Assembly (NCBI GenBank): GCA_012295275.1
Contig: CM022666.1
Span: 787,501 to 851,500 of the forward strand
DNA length: 64,000 bases
Source of the DNA: Chrysomallon squamiferum
Lineage: Eukaryota > Mollusca > Gastropoda > Neomphalida > Peltospiridae
Direction: 5' to 3'
The translations under genes were made by a program, and so were the position numbers. The notes beneath the pieces were generated by a model. It saw only the letters and a list, made by a program, of their open reading frames with translations. It did no database searches and had not been told where the DNA came from. This document shows positions 25,625-36,060 of this stretch, one piece after another. Numbering within the stretch: the first letter of the stretch is position 1; each line of letters opens with the position of its first letter.

Positions 25625-25910
25625 GTTATGTCCCTCTCAGTTACCACACTGTCCCTCTCAGTTAGCCCCACTGTCCCTCTCAGTTAGCCCCACTGTCTCT
25701 CTCAGTTAGCCCCACTGTCCCTCTCAGTTCCACACTGTTCAGTTACCACACTGTCTCTCTCGGTTAACCCCAGTTTCTCAAGAGAAGAACTACAACACAT
25801 TGAGATCACCCTGTGAACTTTCTATTCAACATGGTGTCCTTCTGTAATTACCACACTGTCTCTCAGTAAGACAACTGACAGTTAGCCACACTGACAGTTT
25901 GGGTGCAAAG
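25625..25910. repeat. 22-bp minisatellite
   Basis: ACTGTCCCTCTCAGTTAGCC followed by CC starts at 25648, 25670, 25692 and 25714 with exact 22-bp spacing. Degenerate copies continue to about 25905. The strand is pyrimidine-rich. Confidence 0.9.
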
Positions 25911-26027
25911 AGAGTTGGTAAACAGTTCTGTCTAACTGGAACTTTTATTCAACTGGTTCACCTCTGTGACAGTTATTAAAATAATGTCAGTGACTGATGA
26001 AGTTTGGTAATCAGTTTTGTGTGTGCA

Positions 26028-26029
26028 TG

Positions 26030-26082
<53 letters not shown>

Positions 26083-26087
26083 AATGA

Positions 26088-26145
<58 letters not shown>

Positions 26146-26280
26146 TGTGTGTGTGTGTGTGTGTGGATATGCCTCTGTATGTATGTATGTATATTTATGT
26201 GCATATTCGTGTAACACTTTTTTTTATGTGTGTGTGTGTGTGTGTACATATATATATAGAGAGAGAGGTGTGTGTGTATG
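26028..26280. repeat. (GT)n compound microsatellite
   Basis: Two (GT)n runs (26031-26079 and 26091-26165) separated by ATGAATGACTTTT, then ATGT and GT runs with a short (AG)n. Confidence 0.97.
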
Positions 26281-26441
26281 TTAGGAACAAGTAATAGCCA
26301 TTCATAATAACTGAATATTAATATAATAGTCACATGCAGAAAGCTTGCACAGTCTTTTTTATATAATCACTTATGTTATCAGTTTATCATCACAGATTAT
26401 CACTAACATGTTCACATTCCTTATTTATCATCACAACTTGA

Positions 26442-26456
26442 ACACCAGGGGTCGCT
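26442..26456 (+). promoter_or_regulatory. CTCF-like motif
   Basis: ACACCAGGGGTCGCT matches the vertebrate/insect CTCF core (CCACCAGGGGGCGCT) at 13 of 15 positions. It lies between two direct copies of CAACTTGAAC (26434-26443 and 26459-26468), 25 bp apart. A single motif match is suggestive only. Confidence 0.35.
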
Positions 26457-26468
26457 GTCAACTTGAAC

Positions 26469-27000
26469 TATAGACACAAAGGTCTCTTGTGAATACAAGG
26501 TTTTTGCATTGTCACCTACTTAAAGGTATTCAAAGGTTTAGATAATTCAGTACACCTTTATAGATCATTAGAATAAATAACACTTCAAGAATACTGCTAT
26601 AACGAATATGGCTATTTTTGATGTAGATATGATAATTCAAAGAAAAAATGATGATGATGATTATATTTCTGGTTATAATTAATCTGAATGATAAGGATGG
26701 TGTCTGTTAATATAAATGATAATTCATTAATAATGATTCCATTACCATAAATAATAACTAAACTGAATAATAGAGATATATAAACAGCAATCAAAAAAAT
26801 AAATTATTAAGACGATTTTCTTAAGCATATAAATTTAAAATTTCAAAAGAATGATCAGAACTCTTCCAGGAAATAAACGACAATTCTGAAGAATGAATCA
26901 GATGATTAACAACATTAAATGATAATTCAGCAGATCGTGAAGACGACTCAGTTATGACAAAATGTTGGAGACAACTTCAGTCGGTTTAAAAGTGATGATA
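26469..27000. other. AT-rich non-coding sequence
   Basis: Many GATAAT/ATGATGAT words. Anchors such as 'aatgataattca' recur at about 26628, 26717 and 26920, hinting at an old repeat. No gene. Confidence 0.4.
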
Positions 27001-27260
27001 AACAAGTCAGCATTTTGATTCATTACCGACTGTTGTTCCTTTGAGGTCTGTGCTGAATTGTAACAGCCTTTAAATCGAAAAACTCAGCGTCTCAGAAGAG
27101 ACAGAAGATGTATGAGGACCCACATACTATTTGCCGGGTTGTATATTATTTATAATCAATGCCTGACGTCTGATACCGGAGTTTGATACCAGTGACTGGT
27201 ACGTTATCTCCAATAATCAACTGTGAGTCAATAACCGTATTCCAGTGTCATTATCACAAG
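27001..27260. promoter_or_regulatory. Candidate regulatory island 4
   Basis: Complex GC-balanced sequence with TTGTTCCTTTGAGG (Sox/TCF-like words), GCCTGACGTC (CRE-like TGACGTC) and GAGACAGAAG. No frame with splice support. Weak inference from composition only. Confidence 0.2.
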
Positions 27261-27564
27261 ATTTTCTTTGTTAATGCTGATGTTATTATTGATACTGTTA
27301 GTATAAAAAGTAATAATTCACAATTGTTTTTGTGCTGGTGGGTTTTTTTTTTTTTAATTTAAATTTTTGGTTACTGTATACTATTAAAATAAAAATTTCA
27401 TAATATAAACATTACTTAATTGGTATTAAGAATAGTTTGGCTTCAATGTTACATTGACCAAAAACAAATTAAAAATTAATTAAATATAAGTAAGTAAGTA
27501 ATAAGTAAGTAAAAAATTACTTGTAGTGTTAATTTTCATGTCTCAGTTTTGCCTCAAGGAACAG

Positions 27565-27790
27565 AAAGAAATATTTTAACATTGCACTCAACATGATGTA
27601 TTTGTAGATATTGGAATTGGAAATATGGTTAAACACCACTAGATAACAAAAAAGGAAATCCACTGCAACCATTTAGCAGCAAAATATCTTTTATAAGCAC
27701 CATCCCACAAACAGAAAAAATATAAAACAAGACCTTTGTTAAACCCATTGTGGAGGACTTGTTCATTTTGCACAACAAAACAAATATTGT
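27565..27790 (-). repeat. Molluscan-type tRNA-derived SINE, truncated decayed copy
   Basis: In order on the plus strand: GCACTCAACATGATGTATTT, GGTTAAACACCACTAGATAA, GGAAATCCACTGCAACC, TTAGCAGCAAAATATCTTTT, ATAAGCACCATCCCACAAAC and TTAAACCCATTGTGGA. This matches the same repeat as the copy near 24.3 kb and is closer to its consensus in the 'AGCACCATCCCACA' portion. The tRNA head seems truncated. Confidence 0.7.
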
Positions 27791-28300
27791 TGTAACTAAT
27801 TAAACCAATATTGTTACAGTTTTGAAAAATATTTTTAAAAATTCCAACAAAGAATTAAGCAATATTTCTGCCAGAAGACTATCAACCATGTTTATTCTGA
27901 ATTTCATAAAAAGTGTTAGCAACAACATTTTCTCACCTGTTCTGTATTACTCAGTTTACTTCAGTCACATTTCTGTGTAAATAAAACCAATAATTTCACA
28001 GGTTTAGTAAACATAGAGAGTAAGTTAAAACAACAAATACAGCAGCATTTTGTTGAATGGGGAGAACCACTTGTGCCAACAGGAAATTTCTTAAAACGTC
28101 TAGGAATTTATGGTATTGTATTTCTACAAAAACACACACACACATATATACACACACAAAAACACTGTTATCTTAAGTACACTTACAACCATAACAGATA
28201 TATTTATAGCCATAACAGCAAGCTGGTAACTTGAACTAAAGGAAAAACATAATTGACAAATGACAAGTACATTTCCTCAAACAATCCCATTGCTATCTTA
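27791..28300. other. Non-coding sequence
   Basis: AT-rich, with a (CA)n/(TA) patch at 28131-28160. No gene. Confidence 0.5.
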
Positions 28301-29650
28301 ACAAATATATCTACAGATGTAACAAATACCACTGCAGTCTTAACAAATACCACTGCAACTGTAACAAATACCACTACAACTTTAACAAATACCACTACAG
28401 CTTTAACAAATACCACTGCAACTGTAACAAATACCACTGCAACTGTAACAAATACCACTACAGCTTTAACAAATACCACTGCAACTGTAACAAATACCAC
28501 TGCAACTGTAACAAATACCACTGCAACTGTAACAAATATATCTACAGCTGTAACAAATACCACTACAGCTGTAACAAATACCACTACAACTTTAACAAAT
28601 ACCACTACAGCTTTAACAAATACCACTGCAACTGTAACAAATACCACTGCAACTGTAACAAATACCACTACAGCTTTAACAAATACCACTGCAACTGTAA
28701 CAAATACCACTGCAACTGTAACAAATACCACTGCAACTGTAACAAATATATCTACAGCTGTAACAAATACCACTACAGCTGTAACAAATACCACTACAAC
28801 TGTAACAAATACCACTGCAAGCACTGTAACAAAACCACTGCAACTGTAACAAATACCACTGCAACTGTAACAAATATATCTACAGCTGTAACAAATACCA
28901 CTACAGCTGTAACAAATACCACTACAACTGTAACAAATACCACTGCAACTGTAACAAATACCACTACAGCTGTAACAAATACCACTACAACTTTAACAAA
29001 TACCACTACAGCTTTAACAAATACCACTGCAACTGTAACAAATACCACTGCAACTGTAACAAATACCACTGCAACTGTAACAAATACATCTACAACTGTA
29101 ACAAATACCACTACAACTGTAACAAATACCACTGCAACTGTAACAAATACCACTACAACTGTAACAAATACCACTGCAGTCTTAACAAATACCACTGCAG
29201 CTTTAACAAATACCACTGCAGTCTTAACAAATACCACTACAACTGTAACAAATACCACTGCAGTCTTAACAAATACCACTGCAACTTTAACAAATACCAC
29301 TGCAGTCTTAACAAATACCACTGCAACTGTAACAAATACCACTGCAACTGTAACAAATACCACTGCAACTGTAACAAATACCACTACAACTGTAACAAAT
29401 ACCACTGCAGTCTTAACAAATACCACTGCAGTCTTAACAAATACCACTGCAGCTTTAACAAATACCACTGCAGCCTTAACAAATACCACTACAACTGTAA
29501 CAAATACCACTGCAGCCTTAACAAATACCACTGCAGCCTTAACAAATACCACTGCAGCCTTAACAAATAGCACTGCAGCCTTAACACATACCACTGCAGC
29601 CTTAACACATACCACTACAGCTTTAACACATACCACTGCAGCCTTCACAA
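28301..29650. repeat. 21-bp minisatellite with 210-bp higher-order repeat, about 64 copies
   Basis: The unit is ACAAATACCACTGCAACTGT plus A, with variants at the second half (gcaactgta, acagcttta, acaacttta, gcagtctta, gcagcctta) and a marker unit containing ATATATCTACAG. Markers start at 28301, 28532, 28742, 28870 and 29080. Spacings of 210 (28532-28742) and 210 (28870-29080), and eight units in identical variant order in units 4-11 and 14-21, show block duplication of ten units. An indel near 28815-28845 shifts phase. As 21 is a multiple of 3, one plus frame (TNTTATV) and one minus frame (VFVTVAV) are open for about 200-286 codons. There are no splice or composition signs of a gene, so minisatellite is preferred. 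Confidence 0.95.
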
Positions 29651-29659
29651 ACAAACAAA

Positions 29660-29870
29660 CAGAAAGATGCTGATGACTGTATGTGAAGCAGGAGTGTGAC
29701 TGACAGACTGACAGACAGGCTTTCTCGCTGTAATTAAGAGGAGAGTCAGAGAGGAGAGCCGCATCTCCTCGCAGTGTGTAAACAGGCTGCAGTGATCACA
29801 TCCACTGATCTCTTAGCACTGGCAAACACCCCGGGCAGGCTGGCCACCGCATCTTTTCAGACTACTACTA
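29660..29870. promoter_or_regulatory. Candidate regulatory island 5
   Basis: GC-balanced unique sequence next to the minisatellite. It includes GTGTAAACAGGCTG (forkhead-like GTAAACA), GCTGTAATTAAGAG (homeodomain-like) and CCCCGGGCAGGCTGGCC. No open frame with splice sites. Confidence 0.3.
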
Positions 29871-30512
29871 CTACAACAACAACAACAACAACAACAACAA
29901 TGACCTGTACAGTTTCTTGTTAAGATATATATCCACACGTTGAAGGCAAAAAAAACAAAGAACAAAAACAACAATAAATATCAGCAAAAAGAAAAAAGAA
30001 AGGCATGGAATTGAAATATAGAGTGGTTATTTTTATAAAACAGATTTATCCTATGTCCAACCGTTTGCTCCGTAAATTGTAAAATTTGCTTGTAGTTTTA
30101 TGGGTTGTTTTAATTTCATTTAACTTTCTGTGACCTCTTCATTAAAAGCAGGTTGTGTTTTTCTGACAAAAAAGGTGTTTATAAAATTAGTTCTTTCTGT
30201 TATGTGAAAAAGCTGTAGCCTTTGGAATGATGCATAAACATTTGTTTTCATCATTATATGAAAAATATATTTTATATTTATTATTTATTATTATTCAAAG
30301 AGACTAAGCTAATTTTAATTAAATTAATCTTTTTTTTTTTTTTTTTTTTGTTGTTGTTGGGTTTTTTAATTTCTGTTTATATAGAATATAATTAATTTTA
30401 ATTTTTTATATTTTATTTCTTTTTGTAAACAATACTTTACAAATCTAATATATTTATTATTAATTCTTTTTTTAATATATATAATTTTCTTTATTCACGT
30501 TTGTCCTACTTA

Positions 30513-30513
<1 letters not shown>
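29871..30513. other. AT-rich non-coding sequence
   Basis: (ACAACA)n at about 29866-29900, poly(T) near 30331-30349. No gene. Confidence 0.5.

Positions 30514-30561
<48 letters not shown>
30514..30561. repeat. Poly(A), 48 bases
   Basis: Uninterrupted A run. No clear retroelement body precedes it. Confidence 0.95.
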
Positions 30562-30563
<2 letters not shown>

Positions 30564-31060
30564 AATCCATAGTATAATAATAGAATGAACAAACGATGTG
30601 ACAGAACTGAGATAAAAATAGTTTCAGCCAGAAGGCAGAAGAACACTGTTTACCACTGTGACTGTTTCAGAACTGTGAATTGATGCAAGATCTGGGCACA
30701 CACACACACACACACACTGACAAACAGACTTGTGCCTCCCTCTGATTGCAACCTGCGTAGAAAATCAATATCTGATTGAGTAACAGAACTGAAAGCTTTG
30801 TTTGTCTTTCTTTGCCTAATGAATAATGCTGTGTTGGCAAAAATGACTTCATTTTTTTTTTTTTTTTTTTTCTGGTTTGCATATAACCTGCAGACAGATC
30901 AGTATCAATCTACACAGGATTGGTAACATTGAGATAAATAAATGGACGTCTATAAATAGTCATAGTTAACCTCTTTGCTGGAAAGTAGGCAACAGCAAAC
31001 AGCAAAAATACAAGTTTGAGATTAGATGTGGGGTAATGCATGTGCATGTTAATTTGTATG
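30562..31060. other. Non-coding sequence
   Basis: Short (CA)n at 30697-30718 and poly(T) at 30853-30870. No gene. Confidence 0.45.
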
Positions 31061-31370
31061 TGAATGGTATGTTTGTGTGTTTGTGAGTGTGTGTGTGTGT
31101 CTGTGTGTGCATGTGTGTGTGTGTGTCTGTGTGTTTATGAGTGTGTGTGTGTCTGTGTGTGCATATATTATGTGCGTGTATGTGTATGAATGTGTGTTTG
31201 TGTATATTTATCTGTGTGTTTTTATGTCTTTGTTTGCATGTATGTATAATAATTTACATGTATGTAAAGTATGTAGGTGTATTTTTATATATGCATGTAC
31301 ATTGTATGTATGTGTGTATGTGTGTCTGTATGTGTGTGTTTGATAACATTATTATTATTATTATTATACA
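31061..31370. repeat. Degenerate (GT)n/(ATGT)n and (ATT)n microsatellite
   Basis: TGTG, TGTATGTA and TATTTATCTGTG words, then (ATT)n at 31350-31367. Confidence 0.9.
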
Positions 31371-31463
31371 CACATTCACCCATCTGTGATAGAGTAAAAA
31401 ATCTAGAATTTCGCAAGTCCATGGACCTTTTCAACTCGAGCTATCTCTGTATATCATCATAAA

Positions 31464-31548
31464 TACTTGCTCTTCATAAATACCTGAACTTCATGACTAC
31501 CTGAACTTCATGACTACCTGAACTTCATGACTACCTGAACTTCATGAC
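31464..31548. repeat. 17-bp tandem repeat, four exact copies plus one diverged
   Basis: TACCTGAACTTCATGAC occurs at 31481, 31498, 31515 and 31532. A diverged TACTTGCTCTTCATAAA precedes it at 31464. Confidence 0.97.
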
Positions 31549-32280
31549 TACCTGGCTGTTAATTAATTCTAACAAACGACTGAGCAAGAGAAGCACAACT
31601 GAACAAGCACAACGACACAAAGTGCTCGACACCCATCTCCAGAATGAAGTGCACAAAAATGAAACCGAAGTGAAGAAGTGCACGACGAAGTGCTAGCTGA
31701 AATGAAAATTAACTAACCGACACGACTGTTTCAAGACTTAACAAGCAATATATCTGGGCGAGACACATTCTCAACAAGTCTGGATACAAGGAAACAGACA
31801 AGAAACATCTCTTCTTGCAGACATTCGAGCCGGCAGAATTGAAAATGCAAATGTCCTTTCTGAGAGAGAGTAATAAATCAGGGACACTTAACAGAGGACG
31901 TTGTGAGAGTCTTACAGGATCTGGTCACCTGCAAATCTCGTCTTTGTACACAGCTCAGTTATTGATTATTGGAGAGTTTAACACTTTTGTGTTACGTGTT
32001 TTCATCTCAGCGTTTGTTTGATTATGTTTTTCTCTGTATGCATGTGTGTGTGTGTGTGACTGTGTATATCTGTATATGTGTTTGTGGGTATTTGGGAATG
32101 AATATTCTCTGTGTTATTCTATGTCTGATTTAGACTCTGCACACAAACAATATTTGGAAATGGACTGACTCAGAGGACAAAGTCCAATGATGACCTCACA
32201 AAATTCAGATGCCACTGACAAGACTCGAACCCATGGATCTCATTCACATCCACCCTGTAAAAATATCATACGAAGTTCAA
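31549..32280. other. Complex non-coding stretch
   Basis: Contains repeated GAAGTGCACRA words (31650-31690), a 68-codon plus frame without splice support and a short (GT)n (32045-32058). No gene claimed. Confidence 0.4.
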
Positions 32281-32575
32281 CCATCAGCATTTCAACCACA
32301 ACCACTACCACCCATTCCCAAATCAGTTAGAGCAACCATTTCAACAACAGCGTGACTAACACCACTTGTACAACTTCAACAACAACAACAACAACAACAA
32401 TCCACTCAATTTTATCTACAACTACCGCGACATTATTATTAAAACAACAACTATTACAAGTACCTCTAGAACAACAACAACTACAAAACCCTCTTCCAAA
32501 TTCTAGCTGCAGCTACTGCAACCAACCACCACCACTACAACAGCTACTACTGTTACTCAAACAGCCTCTCTGATC
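32281..32575. repeat. Degenerate (CAA)/(ACC)/(ACT) triplet region
   Basis: Triplet-periodic CAA, ACA, ACC and ACT words keep a plus frame open (TTST/QQLL). Microsatellite-like. Confidence 0.75.
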
Positions 32576-32579
32576 AATC

Positions 32580-32830
32580 AAAGTCCTATTCTTGGCAATG
32601 TTTGCAGATTTCGGTAAATCCTGCTTGATCAGTTACAAATGTCCTAATTAGCGGGTTCAGATAATTCCATTCCAGTACATTTCTCCTCACTGTGCTGCTT
32701 GCAGTTTGCCTGCTAAATTTACTCATTTATAAACCCAGATAAGACGACTTGAACTTTGACCTTTGTCATTTGCTGCAAGGTAACCCTCACACGAACTGTT
32801 TGCTCTCTGGCGAGTAAGAAAAATTAGTTT
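32580..32830. promoter_or_regulatory. Candidate regulatory island 6, with DR1-like site
   Basis: Unique sequence holding TGAACTTTGACCT (32750-32762), one mismatch from a nuclear-receptor DR1 element (TGACCTTTGACCT, HNF4/RXR type). It also has CCTAATTAGCG (homeodomain-like) and CATTCCAG. No exon signature. Function is inference. Confidence 0.4.
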
Positions 32831-32879
32831 TGCTCTGAAAAGTGATTTATGGGATAAAATAAATAATCAGTTTTGTTTT

Positions 32880-33400
32880 ATCAGCTTCTGCTATTTTTGT
32901 ATGTATATATATATTTTTAATTCTTTTTTTTTTTGTTTTATTATTATTATTTTTTGTTGTTTTAATTTATTTTATTTTTATTTTTATTTATTTTTTTTAT
33001 GGTAAAATAGTTTATTGGATTCTGTTAAAAAATCTTTGAATTTAAAAAGAAAATATTTTCAAAAATATAAACTTTTTTTCTCAATTTAGGTAGATTTAGT
33101 TATCTAAATTATGCAGCAACAAACAAACATAAATAAGGGGGAAAAAATAAATAAAAATAATATTAAATGATAAAAATAATAAAGCAAAGAAATATACAAA
33201 CGAATGAAACAACAAAAATATTAAAAATATAAACCAGAAATAAAAATACTAATTTTTAATTCTTAACACCAATACCACAAACAAATAACTTCAATAATGA
33301 AAAGAAGGAAAAAAGTAAAAAAAAAAAAACAAAGCTTGAAACAAAGAAAAAAACCCAGAAAAAGCAGAAAACCATTTTACACACAAATAAAAAAAAACGA
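32880..33400. other. AT-rich non-coding sequence
   Basis: T-rich then A-rich low-complexity DNA. No gene. Confidence 0.55.
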
Positions 33401-33785
33401 GAAATCAAAAGACCAAAATCGAGAGCGAGCCTAATTATTTCTCAGGACGATTTCCACATCAAAGCCGTGAGAGAAGAAAAGAACACTTAGGTAACAAGCA
33501 AAACTCAGTAAGTACAACAAAGTCTACAAATCCAAATTGACTCTCATTGATTTCTGTTCAGAAAAGAAACTCTGGGATAACGACATCGGCGCTGTGCGGT
33601 TGCCACTACAACACTAACTAATCCCCAAAACAGAATCACATCTGTGATTTCATTAGCGCGAGACTTGCGAGGTCTCCGCAGAAAGAACGTGACTGTATTA
33701 TTCTTGACAGACCTGCGAGGCTGTGAGTACCTCGATTTTACTCACCGCCTCCAGAGAATACACAGCTGTAACACAACGGTGTGGA
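33401..33785. promoter_or_regulatory. Candidate regulatory island 7
   Basis: GC-balanced unique sequence with CACATCAAAGCCG (TCF-like), ACTAATCCCC (K50 homeodomain-like), TCACATCTGTGA (E-box within a near-palindrome) and several CpGs. The phrase GACNTGCGAGG occurs twice (33661 and 33709). No splice-bounded frame. Confidence 0.35.
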
Positions 33786-34000
33786 CAAAGTGATCTTCAC
33801 AAAAAGATCAACAAAACAGAAATCATAGTCATTGTTGTGATGTCTGTTTTATCATGGATTAACAATAACAACAACAATAAAGAAAATGATTTAATTGTTT
33901 TTCTTTATACGTGTGTGTGTGTGTGTGTGTGTGTTTGCATGTTTGCATGTAATGATGTATGTATGTATGTATATACGTATGTACGTACGTACGTGTGTAT
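33786..34000. repeat. (CAA)n, (GT)n and (ATGT/ACGT)n microsatellites
   Basis: AACAATAACAACAAC at 33861, (GT)n 33911-33934, and ATGT/ACGT tetranucleotides 33955-33995. Confidence 0.9.
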
Positions 34001-34129
34001 TTTTCTAAAAATAAATGTTGTTCAAGAATATTATAACAATTTTCAGACAGAGCAGTATTTAGAGATACATTAACAATTTTTATATTATATGGAACATTTG
34101 TGATTATCCTATTAAACAATGAAAAATAT

Positions 34130-34700
34130 GTTATTCCAAACATTTTCTGATCTTAGTACATATGATATGTAGCTTTTCAAATGTAAAATAATATTTTCAC
34201 TCATTAAATACAGAGCCATTTCATATCAAATTTATGTTTCATATGAAATACTGTAATTAGATTTAATGGCAAATTTACAATAAAATATTTCAGATGTTAA
34301 ACATTTCACATAAAATTTATTTTTAATGGAAAATCATATTACATTTAATAACAAAATTGCATAAAGTATTTCAGATATTAAACTTGCTGTCAGTTCATAT
34401 CAAATTTATGAAATATTATAATTAGATATCCCAGAAAAGATCAAAAGCTTTTTAATCATTACATCGTTGGCAATGCTGAACAGAGAAAGCATTTTTAATC
34501 TTAATTTTTATTAACATAAATAGATGTTAACATGTGTTTGATAAGAAGCTACACAGATATTCTGTTTAATCTGAAACTTTATACTCAGTTTTTAACATTA
34601 TAAACATTTACTTATATTTTGTCCAATCTGAAAATCAGTGGGGTTTTTTGAAAATTATAAATACTTGTTATCAGTTTAAAATTTTTAATTTACTTTAGGA
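34130..34700. repeat. Old tandem array, spacing about 80 and 174 bp
   Basis: TTTCATATCAAATTTATG-like text at about 34218 and 34392 (174 bp). AATATTTCAGATGTTAAAC and AGTATTTCAGATATTAAAC near 34285 and 34365 (80 bp). Heavily diverged. Confidence 0.45.
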
Positions 34701-34879
34701 ATGGAAGCAAGATGCATTTGTATCCTAAAACAAGAAATATTTTATTTTATCTTCAACACATTTTGTTTCATGTAATACCTATAAGAATTATATTGTAACT
34801 GATAAAGAAAACCTGCACATACCATATACTGTATGTTTGATAAAGTAGACACAGAGAACTGATTGGAACGGGATACAGA

Positions 34880-35195
34880 CAAATAGCTGCACTTTGGAAG
34901 AGTGATCCAGAATCTTATCTACTCTCTGAACTACAACTTATTCAGCTTTTCTTGTAGATCAACAAATAAGAGAAACACACGAATCTTCATTTAAGAACAT
35001 CGTCTGAATCTTATCATACTCCAAACTCGAGCACTCTAACCAATGAGCCTCAACTCACTCATATATTTGTGTAGATCATACAAGAGTTTAGAAAACTGAT
35101 CCTGAATCTTATCATACTCCAAACTCAAGCACTCTAACCAGTGAGCCTCAACTTGCTGGTGTATTCTTGCAGATCAACACACAAGAAAGGCACAG
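34880..35195 (-). repeat. Tandem units containing a tRNA-like head (SINE-derived)
   Basis: On the minus strand GAGGCTCATTGGTTAGAGTG (an A-box-type sequence) occurs twice (about 35033-35052 and 35128-35147, about 95 bp apart). Each is followed by CTYGAGTTTGGAGTATGATAA and GATTCAG. A third, weaker unit lies at about 34890-34960. The minus-strand layout TGGCTCA-TTGGTTAGA plus a downstream GATTC suits the 5' half of a tRNA-derived SINE that has been tandemly duplicated. Confidence 0.55.
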
Positions 35196-35472
35196 AACAA
35201 GAACACAGTCTGACCTTGATGCTGTCTGACAGGAGTATAATGACTGTAATCAAGAAGCCATATATCCCAATCCGGACTGCTCACTTACAACAGCTCAGTG
35301 ATTACAGGACACGGGTAAAATGTGACTGACTCACTGACGCTGTCGCAAAGAAACGTCGACACTGACGTCGTCAAGGCTAGCTAGGACAGGCAGTAATAGG
35401 TGGAGCAGGAGGGCGTGGTAATGTGGGTAGGAGTCCAAGAATGTTTAGCTACTAATAATAATTATTATAATT

Positions 35473-35508
<36 letters not shown>

Positions 35509-36060
35509 TAATAATAATAATAATAATACCGATAATACTGATTTTTCCCTGCATGTTCTTTCTTTATTTTTTAATTGCCATAACTTTTGAAGAAAAATAT
35601 ATTAGGAAATATCTGACAGAAATTATCATGAATAATCATGAAAAACCAACATCAAGACAGACAGCAATATAAAAGTAAAAAAACAAATGAATAAAATAAT
35701 TTTTTTTTCAATAATAATTATTCTATAAAAAAAAAACATAAATATTTAATAAAAATAATAACATGACAAGGATACCAAAAAAACCCCATAAAAACCAAAC
35801 TTTACTCATCATAAATTCCCTTGAGAGACTCAGCAGTAGTCACACACACAAGTAGAAATGAAATGTTTGTTTAACGAAAACAAACACTGGGTGCCACAAT
35901 TACAGGTTAAGACTTTCCCCGGAGCCTGGTCTGAACAAATTATTTCTCTGACATTTTCCACCAATGTCATCCATGACAATCAAATATTCCACCAGACAAA
36001 CCTAATAACAGGTTCTAGGCCATTCGATGGTCACATGAAAAATAAAGATGCTGGTCCTTG
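35196..36060. other. Non-coding sequence with (AAT)n
   Basis: Complex patch to 35440, (AAT)n and ATT at 35450-35530, A/T runs, then complex sequence at 35820-36060. No splice-bounded frame. Confidence 0.45.

Noticed and set aside
28204-29654. Thr- or Val-rich repeat proteins on either strand
   Set aside because: Both strands are open from the same 21-bp unit, with phase-breaking indels. Best explained as minisatellite.
30514-30561. Poly(A) as the tail of a LINE or processed pseudogene
   Set aside because: No coding remnant, target-site duplication or retroelement body could be recognised to its left.
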